This document shows positions 17,198 through 25,734 of a stretch of 38,743 bases of DNA, one piece after another. The position numbers and the translations under genes are program-made. Numbering within the stretch: position 1 is the stretch's first letter; each line of letters opens with the position of its first letter. The stretch is from positions 1 to 38,743 of the forward strand of contig JABMPH010000128.1 in assembly GCA_013203805.1 (NCBI GenBank), written 5' to 3'. The notes beneath the pieces are model-generated. The model was given only the letters and a program-made list of their open reading frames with translations, did no database searches and had not been told where the DNA came from. This DNA is from Bacteroidota bacterium (GTDB taxonomy: Bacteria > Bacteroidota > Bacteroidia > Bacteroidales > F082).

Positions 17198-19105
17198 ATG
17201 ATTTTTAATTTATTAAGAAAAACATATCAATTTTTGATGACTTTTATCAAAGATATTGGCGGATTAAAATCACTTTTCTTAAAAACTATTAAAGAATTTC
17301 GAGAAAATGGAATATCAGGGATCTTAACTAAAACAAAACACTTTTTGTATCACTTAAATCTCCACTCAAAAACTAATAGGCACAAAAATAATTATAAAGC
17401 ATGGTTGAAATTATATAACAAGCCATCAAGCAAGAAAAGAATGAAAATGAAAGATTTAATTAACACATTTTCATTCTCACCAAAATTTTCCATAATAATG
17501 CCTACTTATAACTCGAATATTACATGGCTAAAAAAAGCGATTGAATCGGCTAACAATCAAATATATACAAACTGGGAGCTTTGTATAGCAGATGACTCAT
17601 CTTCTGATAGTAGATGTATTGAAGAATTGAAATATTATGAGAAAACAAATAATCGAATAAATGTTGTATTTAGAAAAAAAAATGGTCACATTTCCGAAGC
17701 CTCTAATAGTGCAATTAAAATTGCAACAGGCGATTGGATAATATTATTAGACCATGATGATTTGCTTTCAGATGATGCTCTTTTTTGGTTAGCATATACG
17801 ATCAATAAAAATCCACAAGCTTGTCTTATTTATTCAGATGAAGATAAAATTGATAGCCATGGAAATCATAGTGAACCCTACTTTAAATGTGATTGGAATT
17901 ATGATTTGTTTTTATCTCAAAATATGATTAACCACCTAGGAGCTTATAAATTAAATATAATAAACAAAATAGGTGGATTCCGTAAAGGATTTGAAGGATC
18001 ACAGGATTATGATCTTGCTTTAAGGTTTATTGAACAAATAAATGAAGATCAAATAGTTCATATTCCTCGTATTCTTTATCATTGGCGAATTCATAAAAAT
18101 AGCACTGCAGAAATATCAAATATAAAACCATATGCTTTTACAGCAGCACAAACTGCAATTAAGGAGCACTTGTTAAGAAAAGGAGTTAATGCAGATGTCA
18201 ATACACTCGAAAATAATATGTACCGAGTAAAGTATCATCTTCCCGAGGATATGCCGGGTGTTTCAATTATTATTCCTACTTATAACAATTACAAAATGCT
18301 CAAAACCTGCATAGATAGCATATTAACAAAAACTAATTATCCAGATTACGAAATTATTATTGTCAATAATAATTCTGATGATAAATACACATTGCAATAC
18401 TTTAACTCTCTTTCAAATATTTCAAACATTAAAATAATAGATGATAGTCGTGAATTTAACTTCTCCTCAATAAATAATAGAGCTGTCGAACATGTTTCGA
18501 ATGAATACATTTGTTTTCTTAATGACGATATTGAAGTAATTACACCTGATTGGCTATCCGAAATGATAAGTTTTGCAATACAGCCACGGGTTGGTGCGGT
18601 TGGGGCAAAATTGTGGTATTTTAACGGAACTCTTCAACACGGAGGTATAATTGCTGGGATTGGTGGTGTTGCCGGACATTCTCATAAATACTTGCCAAAA
18701 GGAAACGAAGGCTATTTCTGCAGAGCAAATATAATACAAAGTTTCTCTGCTGTAACAGCTGCTTGTATGGTTGTAAGCAAAAGCATATTTGAAGAAGCTG
18801 AAGGCTTTAATGAATCAAATCTATCAATTGCGTTTAATGATGTTGACTTATGTTTGAAGATTCAAAAACTTGGATACAAAAATATTTGGACACCCTATGC
18901 TGAATTATATCATCATGAAAGTGCTAGCAGAGGAACGGAGGATAATAAAGTAAAACAGATTCGATTTTCAAAAGAAATTGAATACATGAAAAATACATGG
19001 AGCGAACAAATTAATAATGATCCTGCCTATTCCCCAAACCTTTCAATTAATGATGAAGATTTTAGTTTGGCCTGGCCCCCAAGAACAACACTAAGTATGG
19101 ATTAA
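17198..19105 (+). CDS. Tandem-domain GT2 glycosyltransferase
   Basis: A 635-residue protein with a basic N-terminal stretch (about 1-90) and two GT2 domains. Domain 1 (about 95-335): FSIIMPTYNSN, CIADDSSSDSR, LLDHDDLLSDDALFWL, GSQDYDLALRF. Domain 2 (about 345-605): VSIIIPTYNNY, IVNNNSDDK, FLNDDIEVITPDW, FNDVDLCLKI. The same pair, in the same order, makes up domains 2-3 of the 1355-residue protein at 9563; here both DxD sites look intact. Such dual-GT2 proteins commonly add two different sugars or make a disaccharide repeat. It starts at ATG 17198, with 149 nt of A/T-rich sequence before it. Substrates unknown. Confidence 0.9.
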   Translation: MIFNLLRKTYQFLMTFIKDIGGLKSLFLKTIKEFRENGISGILTKTKHFLYHLNLHSKTNRHKNNYKAWLKLYNKPSSKKRMKMKDLINTFSFSPKFSIIMPTYNSNITWLKKAIESANNQIYTNWELCIADDSSSDSRCIEELKYYEKTNNRINVVFRKKNGHISEASNSAIKIATGDWIILLDHDDLLSDDALFWLAYTINKNPQACLIYSDEDKIDSHGNHSEPYFKCDWNYDLFLSQNMINHLGAYKLNIINKIGGFRKGFEGSQDYDLALRFIEQINEDQIVHIPRILYHWRIHKNSTAEISNIKPYAFTAAQTAIKEHLLRKGVNADVNTLENNMYRVKYHLPEDMPGVSIIIPTYNNYKMLKTCIDSILTKTNYPDYEIIIVNNNSDDKYTLQYFNSLSNISNIKIIDDSREFNFSSINNRAVEHVSNEYICFLNDDIEVITPDWLSEMISFAIQPRVGAVGAKLWYFNGTLQHGGIIAGIGGVAGHSHKYLPKGNEGYFCRANIIQSFSAVTAACMVVSKSIFEEAEGFNESNLSIAFNDVDLCLKIQKLGYKNIWTPYAELYHHESASRGTEDNKVKQIRFSKEIEYMKNTWSEQINNDPAYSPNLSINDEDFSLAWPPRTTLSMD

Positions 19106-19492
19106 TAATTAATTCATTTTAATGATTTTTTTATTTATTCCCCGAAATCAGAAGTCTCTATTTGTTTTTGGCTTAAAAGCCATTTTCATACCCATATTGC
19201 TATCCTATTGATTAGTGTACGTGTTGTCCTGCAATATTCCTTTAGTTGATGAGTAAGGTACGCATAAAAATGGATTGTTCAATATGACAACACTACCGTT
19301 ATCAAGAACATAATATCATTGAAACTCAATATTTAGATGAGTTGGTGGTTTTCTGAATTCAATAATGATTTGGTCAAATTTTGGCTAGGAAAAATATTTT
19401 CTTGAAATAGTTAACCAATTTATTCATATCTTTCTGTGTTAAATATATCAGCATAAAATATAAATTAACACATTATTAATCAGGGATTAACA
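19106..19492 (+). other. 387-nt gene-free gap before the glycosylphosphotransferase
   Basis: No convincing coding frame on either strand. A short imperfect hairpin around 19169-19183 (TGGCT/AGCCA with a few T residues after it) might act as a weak terminator for the preceding gene. The last 50 nt are strongly AT-rich and probably hold the promoter of the glycosylphosphotransferase gene, but I find no clear TAnnTTTG element. The sequence could be debris from a lost gene; I could not recognise one. Confidence 0.4.
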
Positions 19493-20863
19493 ATGAAGTA
19501 TTCAAAGTATATAACTATAATTTCGGCTGCCGGGGATTATATCATACTAAACATTCTTTTTGTGTTTGGTTTTTGGATTTTAGTTGATAAAACAATTATA
19601 ACCCCTAAACATATTTTGTTTTACTTGTACTTAAACATTGTGTGGCTCGTACTATACATTATATTTAGAGCCTACAGGATAAAACACAATACACAAAAAA
19701 AAGCCATTCTGCTTACATATTTGCAAATCATAGTATTCTTCTTCTTCTTCTTCTTAATGTTCTTTCAATTTGTTTCAATATCATATTATCCCCGTTCAAT
19801 CATTAAGTACCTTTTTCCGTCTTTCTTTATCTTATTGATGTTGTGGAAACTTGGATTATACTTTTCTTTTATCTACTATAGTAAAAAGGGATTTAATTAT
19901 CGAAATGTAATAATTATAGGTCATTCCGACAAATCAAAACAGTTGTTTCAACATTTCTCAACCGACATTTGGAGTGGATATAGATGTTTCGGCATTATAT
20001 GCGAACAATGCATCGAGGAAGATAATATTATAGGAAGCTGGGATGACTTAGCAACAATTATAAATACTAATAATATAGATGAAGTATATATTGCGTATGA
20101 AGGAATACCTAAACCAATAATGTCGGTTATTGCTGAGACATTATCAAACTTTGCAGTTAAAATATGTATCGTTCCAGATTTAAGCAACTTTTCATATAAA
20201 ACAGCCGAACTTACTCCTTATGGAAATATTTCTGTAATTGAAATACATCCCGGACCATTAAGCTACTGGTATAATCAACTAATAAAGAGATGTTTTGATC
20301 TTGCGATCTCTTCATTTGTTATTATTACTATACTTAGCTGGTTAACCCCAATTTTAATGCTTATTAATGTATTTGGGGATGGAAAAGGAGTTTTTTTTCG
20401 ACAGAAAAGAACTTCGATAAGAGGACGAATTTTTAATATCTTTAAGTATCGTTCCATGTCTATTAATAGTGATGCGGATAACAAAAAAGCGAGTCTTTAT
20501 GATGATAGGGTTACACGAATTGGGAAATTCTTACGAACAACCAGTTTGGATGAATTACCCCAATTTATAAATGTTTTTTTAGGACAAATGTCGTTTATTG
20601 GACCTCGTCCTCATATGCTTAAACACACCGATGAATACAGTAAGATTGTTAAGCGTTTTATGCTGAGACATACTGTTAAGCCTGGAATGACAGGACTTGC
20701 ACAGGTAAACGGATATCGAGGAGAGGTTAAAAAAGTTTCTGATATTGAACGGAGAGTAGAATTTGACGTTCAATATATCGAAACATGGTCGATTGCACTT
20801 GATATTAAGATTTTTTTCCTAACCAATTGGTTATTGTTAATAGGTCAAAAAGAAGCTTATTAG
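19493..20863 (+). CDS. Polyprenyl glycosylphosphotransferase (WcaJ/WbaP-type initiating enzyme)
   Basis: Transfers a sugar-1-phosphate onto undecaprenyl phosphate, the first step of glycan assembly. The N-terminus has four or five membrane segments (to about residue 130), followed by a CoA-binding-like/Rossmann region (about 140-250), another membrane segment, and the sugar transferase domain from about residue 260. Family marks: FKYRSM, TRIGKFLRTTSLDELPQF, FIGPRPHML, and VKPGMTGLAQVNGYRGE. Length (456) is normal for the exopolysaccharide form. It is the last gene of the polysaccharide region, 45 nt from the convergent gldD. The sugar it loads cannot be read from sequence. Confidence 0.94.
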   Translation: MKYSKYITIISAAGDYIILNILFVFGFWILVDKTIITPKHILFYLYLNIVWLVLYIIFRAYRIKHNTQKKAILLTYLQIIVFFFFFFLMFFQFVSISYYPRSIIKYLFPSFFILLMLWKLGLYFSFIYYSKKGFNYRNVIIIGHSDKSKQLFQHFSTDIWSGYRCFGIICEQCIEEDNIIGSWDDLATIINTNNIDEVYIAYEGIPKPIMSVIAETLSNFAVKICIVPDLSNFSYKTAELTPYGNISVIEIHPGPLSYWYNQLIKRCFDLAISSFVIITILSWLTPILMLINVFGDGKGVFFRQKRTSIRGRIFNIFKYRSMSINSDADNKKASLYDDRVTRIGKFLRTTSLDELPQFINVFLGQMSFIGPRPHMLKHTDEYSKIVKRFMLRHTVKPGMTGLAQVNGYRGEVKKVSDIERRVEFDVQYIETWSIALDIKIFFLTNWLLLIGQKEAY

Positions 20864-20908
20864 ATTGTGATTTTCAACACATTTAATATGCATCGCATAC
20901 ATTTGTGA

Positions 20909-21496
20909 TTAATTCCACTGAATAGTATTAATCAAATGCTCAATGTCTTCTGATATAAAATTAATAACGGGTTCTAAAGAGTCGTTATTGGGAACAATAT
21001 TGAAATAAAGTGCACCCCTTAAGAAGTGTGAAGCACTATCAGTTACAAAAAACTGATAGGGTGATGCTGCACCACTTCCTTCAATTTTATATATTAACCC
21101 ATAAACATTCCTTCCCCTATCAACTATTAAACTTTCACTAATATCTTCAGCCTTGGGGATGTGCTTTGAAACCAATGTATATGAATCCTCAAGATAAGTA
21201 ATAAGATTGTTATCAATTTCTTTGTAGCTCAAAAATACTGTTGCCTTAAACTGCGGATACTCAATATTTAGCCAGTATTTTTGATTAGGATTTTGCGGTG
21301 AACTCTGTAAATATGTATAAACAGGGTATTCAAAATAATAGGGAAGTGTAGTATCCGACAATTTGTAAGTATGTTCAGGAAGATCAATCCTAAAATAACC
21401 CCGTGGAAGAGGAGTATAATTTTGATCGCAAGAGATCATAATTATACTTATTATTATGCTATACTTCCAAATCTTTTTCAAGCTTATTATCATCAA
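20909..21496 (-). CDS. gldD: Gliding motility-associated lipoprotein GldD
   Basis: A 195-residue lipoprotein of the GldD family. The signal peptide runs to MISC with lipidated Cys23. The mature start with PRGYFRIDLPEHTY and the later WLNIEYPQFKATVFLSY are family features. In Flavobacterium johnsoniae GldD is required for gliding, but gldD is also found in non-gliding Bacteroidetes, where its role is tied to type IX secretion or envelope assembly. The start (ATG 21496 or 21493) lies within the 3' end of gldE, an overlap of about 38 nt, pointing to coupled expression. Confidence 0.92.
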   Translation of the reverse strand: MMIISLKKIWKYSIIISIIMISCDQNYTPLPRGYFRIDLPEHTYKLSDTTLPYYFEYPVYTYLQSSPQNPNQKYWLNIEYPQFKATVFLSYKEIDNNLITYLEDSYTLVSKHIPKAEDISESLIVDRGRNVYGLIYKIEGSGAASPYQFFVTDSASHFLRGALYFNIVPNNDSLEPVINFISEDIEHLINTIQWN

Positions 21497-22829
21497 TAAT
21501 TACCTTTATGCTATTTATTTTTCTTTGGTCGGAATCCATAACCTCAAATTGAAGTTGTTTAAAATTTATGATGGATCCAGGTTCAGGAATTTTATTTTCA
21601 ATCTCTAGCAACAACCCTCCCAATGAGTCGGCCTCCCCTCTGTTTTCATCAAAAATATCATCATTAAGACCTAGAATTTTACAGAAGTCAACAATAGGAG
21701 TTCTTGCTTCAAATAAAAAGGTATTATCAGCAATCTTATCAAATTTAAACTGGAGAGGCTCCATGTCAAATTCATCACTTATATCGCCAACAATTTCTTC
21801 TATTATATCTTCAAGAGTTATAATACCTGATGTGCCTCCATATTCGTCAGCTACAATTGCCATATGTATCTTCTTCTGTCTGAATTCTTGCAACAAATCG
21901 TTAATTCTTTTGTTTTCGGGCACAAAAAACACTGGTTTCCTAATTAAGCTTTGCCAATGAGGAGTATTCTTATCCACGGGCAATGGTAACAAATCTTTTA
22001 TATATAATATCCCCTTAATATTATCAATCGTTTCAGTATACACTGGAATTCGTGAAAACCCCGACTTCAGAACAATTTCTTTGACCTCAACCAGACTAAG
22101 TTTTTCGTCAATTCCGGTTACATTAACACGCGATATCATTATCTCACTTGCCTCTTTTACTCCAAATGTAGCAATTCCTTTAAGTATGAACTTCTCCTCC
22201 TCTGTCACAGTGTGATCGGATGTAATTTCGATTGCATCCGAAAAATCACTCATGCTCATATTGTGACCCTTTTTCCCAACCCTACTATCGATAAATGATG
22301 TTGATTTAACAAGAATATTGCTTAATGGTTTAAATATCCAAATTAAGATTTTGAGGTTCAATACCATTAAGATTGCCACCGATACAGGCTCTTTATTCGC
22401 AAGTATCTTAGGCATGATCTCGCCAAATATTAACAGAATAGATGTAACAACAACAACTTGAATTAAAAATACCAGAAGAGCATTTGCCTGTAAATCAAAC
22501 AAATTAGCAGTAATATATGTTGATAGAATTACTATGCTAACATTGATAAAATTATTGGAGATTAATATGGTTGCCAGCAATCGCTTTGGCCTTTTCAGCA
22601 GCAAGAGTATTGCTTTATCCTTTTTACCTCCTCTTGTTTTTAGTGTATCAATGTCGGATGGAGATAGTGAAAAAAAAGCAGTCTCAGATCCCGAGATAAG
22701 TCCCGAGAAAAAAAGTAGGATAAATAAAATCAACAATGCAATAATACTATCAGGAGTAAAACCTAAATAAAACTGTTCAGAAACAATATTTAACATTGTT
22801 AAAAATGAATCTGCTTCTATGTCTTCCAA
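21459..22829 (-). CDS. gldE: GldE: DUF21/CBS-domain membrane protein of the CorC/HlyC family
   Basis: A 456-residue protein with an N-terminal DUF21/CNNM membrane domain (about residues 20-190; opening SGLISGSETAFFSL), a pair of CBS domains (about 215-345; MISRVNVTGID, then FRQKKIHMAIVADEYGGTSG), and a C-terminal CorC_HlyC domain (about 365-445). The family relates to Mg2+/Co2+ transport proteins; in Bacteroidetes the copy next to gldD is called GldE and can partly stand in for GldD function in F. johnsoniae. It precedes gldD in the same operon and follows ssb by 76 nt. Confidence 0.93.
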   Translation of the reverse strand: MEDIEADSFLTMLNIVSEQFYLGFTPDSIIALLILFILLFFSGLISGSETAFFSLSPSDIDTLKTRGGKKDKAILLLLKRPKRLLATILISNNFINVSIVILSTYITANLFDLQANALLVFLIQVVVVTSILLIFGEIMPKILANKEPVSVAILMVLNLKILIWIFKPLSNILVKSTSFIDSRVGKKGHNMSMSDFSDAIEITSDHTVTEEEKFILKGIATFGVKEASEIMISRVNVTGIDEKLSLVEVKEIVLKSGFSRIPVYTETIDNIKGILYIKDLLPLPVDKNTPHWQSLIRKPVFFVPENKRINDLLQEFRQKKIHMAIVADEYGGTSGIITLEDIIEEIVGDISDEFDMEPLQFKFDKIADNTFLFEARTPIVDFCKILGLNDDIFDENRGEADSLGGLLLEIENKIPEPGSIINFKQLQFEVMDSDQRKINSIKVIIDDNKLEKDLEV

Positions 22830-22905
22830 AACTAATTTTTAAGTTAAAAAATATTACCCGTCAAAATTACTAAGAATAGTAATACTTGGGCCAACCTTCT
22901 GAAAT

Positions 22906-23364
22906 TTAGAATGGAAGATCATCCTCTATGCTATCTGTTGCTTCCGAAGAGTTGGCTGTATCTGTTTTGGTATTAGCATTTGCAGAGGCTCCCTGCCTAT
23001 TTCCAACATATTCTCCTCCGCTTGCATTATCACCACCCCGTGGGTGTGCTAACATATTAATTTTTTCCGCTAGTATCTCTGTTATATACTTTTCGTTACC
23101 ATCCCTATCGTTATATTTTCGGTTTTTAATTTTGCCTTCAACATAAATAAGGTCTCCTTTTGCAATATTTTTCTCGGCAAGGTATCTATATCCAACAATA
23201 TTATGCCACTCCGTTTGATCTCTCCACTCATTAGTGGTTCTATCCTTATAACTCTCGGTTGTTGCTAACGAGAAACTCATTCGTTTCGTGCCATCATCAA
23301 ATGTAAAAATATCCGGGTCTTTCCCAATATGTCCTATCAAAACTACTTTATTAATTCCTGCCAT
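22906..23364 (-). CDS. ssb: Single-stranded DNA-binding protein
   Basis: A 152-residue SSB with an OB fold over about residues 1-108 (INKVVLIGHIGKDPD, MSFSLATTESY, TEWHNIV, GDLIYVEGKIKNRKY), a Gly/Asn/Ala-rich flexible linker, and the acidic tip DSIEDDLPF that recruits repair and replication partners. Binds single-stranded DNA as a tetramer in the cytoplasm. It is first in a minus-strand set with gldE and gldD, an order conserved in the phylum, where mutY usually lies immediately upstream; here the space before ssb holds no mutY. Confidence 0.96.
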   Translation of the reverse strand: MAGINKVVLIGHIGKDPDIFTFDDGTKRMSFSLATTESYKDRTTNEWRDQTEWHNIVGYRYLAEKNIAKGDLIYVEGKIKNRKYNDRDGNEKYITEILAEKINMLAHPRGGDNASGGEYVGNRQGASANANTKTDTANSSEATDSIEDDLPF

Positions 23365-23396
23365 TTTTTATAGTTTAACTTTAAAATTTCCGCATT

Positions 23397-23404
23397 CAAA
23401 ATTA
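23397..23404 (-). promoter_or_regulatory. Possible -7 element for ssb-gldE-gldD
   Basis: On the minus strand this reads TAATTTTG, a match to the Bacteroidetes -7 consensus TAnnTTTG, 32 nt before the ssb start. No TTTG -33 box is seen at the usual distance, so the call rests on one half-site. Confidence 0.35.
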
Positions 23405-23543
23405 GATATTTTTTAGCGAAAGATTCATATGAAATCAAACTTAAGGAAAACAAATCACTTATTTTAACTCCAAATAACGATGTGGAATAGTGAAAATACT
23501 AAGAAAGAACATTTTATAGAGAAAAAAAAAACAATTTTTATAC

Positions 23544-23571
23544 TTGTAATAATAAAATTATATTATTTTTG
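23544..23571 (+). promoter_or_regulatory. Promoter of the HU/IHF gene
   Basis: A TTG -33-type box at 23544-23546 and TATTTTTG (TAnnTTTG) at 23564-23571 are separated by 17 nt, close to the Flavobacterium/Bacteroides promoter spacing. Transcription would begin near 23578, leaving a leader of about 40 nt before ATG 23620. Confidence 0.5.
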
Positions 23572-23619
23572 TTGCCCGAACTAAGAAACTAATTTTTAAT
23601 CATTTAAAATATCATTGAG

Positions 23620-23898
23620 ATGACAAAAGCAGAAATTGTAACTGAAATTGCCAATAAAACTGGCGTTGAGAAAGTAGCTGTACAGGCAGTAGTAGAGTCT
23701 TTCATGGAAACCGTAAAAGACACAATGGTTAATGGCGAAAATGTATATTTAAGAGGCTTTGGTAGTTTTATTATTAAGAAAAGAGCTGAAAAAACAGGAC
23801 GTAATATTTCAAAAAATACTACTATCATAATTCCTGCTCATAATATACCTGCTTTTAAACCAGCTAAAACTTTCGTAAACGAAGTTAAGGCTAAATAG
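23620..23898 (+). CDS. HU/IHF-family DNA-binding protein
   Basis: A 92-residue nucleoid protein of the DNABII family. The N-terminal helices (MTKAEIVTEIANKTG) are followed by the LRGFGSFIIKKRAEKTGRN saddle and beta-arm sequence, ending IPAFKPAKTF, where Pro in the arm is the residue that intercalates DNA. Binds and bends DNA as a dimer. The sequence looks closer to the IHF-like form common in Bacteroidetes than to enterobacterial HU. It has its own promoter candidate, and is followed at 31 nt by a tiny basic protein gene and a strong terminator. Confidence 0.94.
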   Translation: MTKAEIVTEIANKTGVEKVAVQAVVESFMETVKDTMVNGENVYLRGFGSFIIKKRAEKTGRNISKNTTIIIPAHNIPAFKPAKTFVNEVKAK

Positions 23899-23929
23899 TT
23901 TTTAATTTAAATTTTAACAATAAATTATT

Positions 23930-24019
23930 ATGCCAAACGGAAAAAAGAGGAAAAGGCACAAGATGGCGACCCATAAACGTAAAAAGCGTTTAAGGAAGAA
24001 CAGGCATAAGAAGAAATAA
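23930..24019 (+). CDS. 29-residue highly basic protein, probable ribosomal small protein (COX24/AURKAIP1-like)
   Basis: ATG-to-TAA frame of 29 codons, starting MPNGKKRKRHKM and ending KKRLRKNRHKKK. More than half of its residues are Lys, Arg or His. A conserved gene of this size and composition sits between the HU gene and rng in many Bacteroidetes. The KRKRHKM...HKRKKRLRKN pattern resembles the COX24/AURKAIP1 domain found in mitochondrial and some bacterial small-subunit ribosomal proteins (bS22 in mycobacteria); that link is from memory and is inference. The start follows an A/T-rich leader (TAAATTATT), and a perfect 15-bp hairpin terminator follows the stop by 14 nt. Confidence 0.8.
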   Translation: MPNGKKRKRHKMATHKRKKRLRKNRHKKK

Positions 24020-24033
24020 TAATTTCTTTTTAC

Positions 24034-24074
24034 ACAATAACACAAGACTTTATATGGTCTTGTGTTATTGTTTT
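24034..24074 (+). terminator. Strong intrinsic terminator after HU and the small basic protein gene
   Basis: A perfect 15-bp inverted repeat, ACAATAACACAAGAC at 24034-24048 and its complement at 24057-24071, with an 8-nt loop and a short T run following. It ends the hup-small protein unit and separates it from rng. Confidence 0.85.
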
Positions 24075-24139
24075 CCAATTCCTCCCAAAAACACCCACAC
24101 TGTTTGTCCTGTCAACTTTCAAATTCAAATATTAAATTG

Positions 24140-24155
24140 CCAATAGAACTATTGG
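24140..24155. promoter_or_regulatory. Short inverted repeat in the rng leader
   Basis: CCAATAG-AA-CTATTGG, a 7-bp perfect dyad 26 nt before the GTG start of rng. It could be an operator or a leader hairpin; the function is not known. Confidence 0.3.
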
Positions 24156-24181
24156 TATTTAATTAATTAAAAATAAACGAT

Positions 24182-25732
24182 GTGAACAGAGAATTAATCA
24201 TTGATTCAAGTTTATCGGAAGTTAACATTGCACTACTTGAGGACAAAAATCTAGTTGAATTACATAAGGAACAAATCAACAACAAATTTACTGTTGGCGA
24301 TGTATTTCTAGCGAAGGTTAAAAAAATAATGCCTGGCCTAAATGCCGCGTTTGTAGACGTAGGATACGAGAAAGATGCGTTTTTGCATTATCTTGATCTG
24401 GGTCCACAAATCAGAACATTTAACAAATATGTTAAACTTGGTGTATTAGGAAAAGCTGATCTTACTTCTCACGAAACAATTAAACGTGAAAAGGATATTG
24501 AAAAATCAGGCAAGATTAACCAGGTATTGGTTTCTGGACAACAGATACTGGTACAGATTGCAAAGGAACCAATATCAACAAAGGGACCACGTATATCTAC
24601 AGAAATATCCTTTCCGGGAAGATTTTTAGTACTTCTACCATTCTCCAATAAGATATCAATATCACAAAAGATAAAAAGCAAAGATGAACGTAATAGACTT
24701 AAGCGTCTTATTACCAGTATTCTTCCAAATAATTATGGTATTATCATTCGTACAGTTGCCGAAAACAAAAAGGTGGCTGAACTTGATACCGACCTACGTG
24801 ATCTTACTGGAAAATGGGAAGGAATTATTAAAAAATTATCCCACCTCAACCCCCCTCAAAAAGTACTAAGTGAACTTGACCGAACTTCCCAGATATTAAG
24901 AGATATCTTAAATGAGTCGTTTAACACAATACATGTAAACGATCCTACTCTCTTCGAAGAAACAAAAGCATATATTGGCACAATTGCCCCCGATAAAAAA
25001 GACATTGTAAAACGATACAAAGGCAAACTCTCAATTTTCGATCAATATGGTATTGATAAGCAAATGAGAAGCTCCTTTGGAAAAACAGTAACAATAAAAA
25101 GTGGAGTATACTTAGTTATTGAACACACTGAGGCTCTACATGTTATTGACATAAATAGTGGGCACCGTGTTAATAAAGAAAACACTCAGGAAGAAAATGC
25201 ACTGTTAGTGAATATGGAGGCTGCTACTGAGGTTGCACGCCAACTAAGACTAAGAGATATGGGTGGCATTATTGTAATCGATTTTATTGATTTACATGAT
25301 GCCAAAAACAGAAGAGCACTACACCAACGACTTATTGAGGAAATGTCGAAAGACAGAGCAAAACACACAATACTCCCTCCCAGTAAATTTGGTTTGGTTC
25401 AGATAACTCGTCAACGAGTAAGACCAGAAATGATTGTTCCTGTACTTGAAAAATGCCCAACCTGCAATGGTACAGGAGAAATCAAAACCAGCATGATTTT
25501 GATTGATGATATAGAAAATAATCTAAATTATCTTATTCATGATCAGAATGAGAAAAAACTTACTCTTGTAGTACATCCATACATTAGCGCTTTCCTTACA
25601 AAGGGTTTCAAATCAATTCAAATGCGTTGGTTTTTTAAATATCGTAGTTGGATTAAAATAGAATCCATAAAAGATTACCAATTAATGGAATTCCATTTCT
25701 TTAACAAGAATGGTGATATAATTAAAAGATAA
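24182..25732 (+). CDS. rng: Ribonuclease G (RNase E/G family)
   Basis: Endoribonuclease for rRNA and mRNA processing, 516 residues, the usual length of RNase G without a degradosome scaffold. An S1-type RNA-binding domain (about 38-130) opens the protein (GDVFLAKVKKIMPGLNAAFV). The catalytic region holds HVIDINSGH with Asp323 and IIVIDFIDLHD with Asp367, the two Mg2+-binding aspartates. The zinc link CPTCNGTG has Cys425 and Cys428. The start is GTG 24182; an ATG two bases upstream runs into a stop at once, so GTG is the only sensible choice. A terminator closes the gene. It lies downstream of the HU terminator and so probably has its own promoter, not clearly visible. Confidence 0.95.
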   Translation: MNRELIIDSSLSEVNIALLEDKNLVELHKEQINNKFTVGDVFLAKVKKIMPGLNAAFVDVGYEKDAFLHYLDLGPQIRTFNKYVKLGVLGKADLTSHETIKREKDIEKSGKINQVLVSGQQILVQIAKEPISTKGPRISTEISFPGRFLVLLPFSNKISISQKIKSKDERNRLKRLITSILPNNYGIIIRTVAENKKVAELDTDLRDLTGKWEGIIKKLSHLNPPQKVLSELDRTSQILRDILNESFNTIHVNDPTLFEETKAYIGTIAPDKKDIVKRYKGKLSIFDQYGIDKQMRSSFGKTVTIKSGVYLVIEHTEALHVIDINSGHRVNKENTQEENALLVNMEAATEVARQLRLRDMGGIIVIDFIDLHDAKNRRALHQRLIEEMSKDRAKHTILPPSKFGLVQITRQRVRPEMIVPVLEKCPTCNGTGEIKTSMILIDDIENNLNYLIHDQNEKKLTLVVHPYISAFLTKGFKSIQMRWFFKYRSWIKIESIKDYQLMEFHFFNKNGDIIKR

Positions 25733-25734
25733 AA

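Noticed and set aside
19106-19492. Remnant of an insertion sequence in the gap
   Set aside because: No transposase-like codons or paired inverted ends were found.
20887-20899. TATGC-ATC-GCATA hairpin between the convergent sugar transferase and gldD genes
   Set aside because: The stem is only 5 bp with no T run, too weak to call a terminator.
22866-22883. ATTACT...AGTAAT hairpin between ssb and gldE
   Set aside because: A 6-bp AT-only stem is expected by chance in this base composition.
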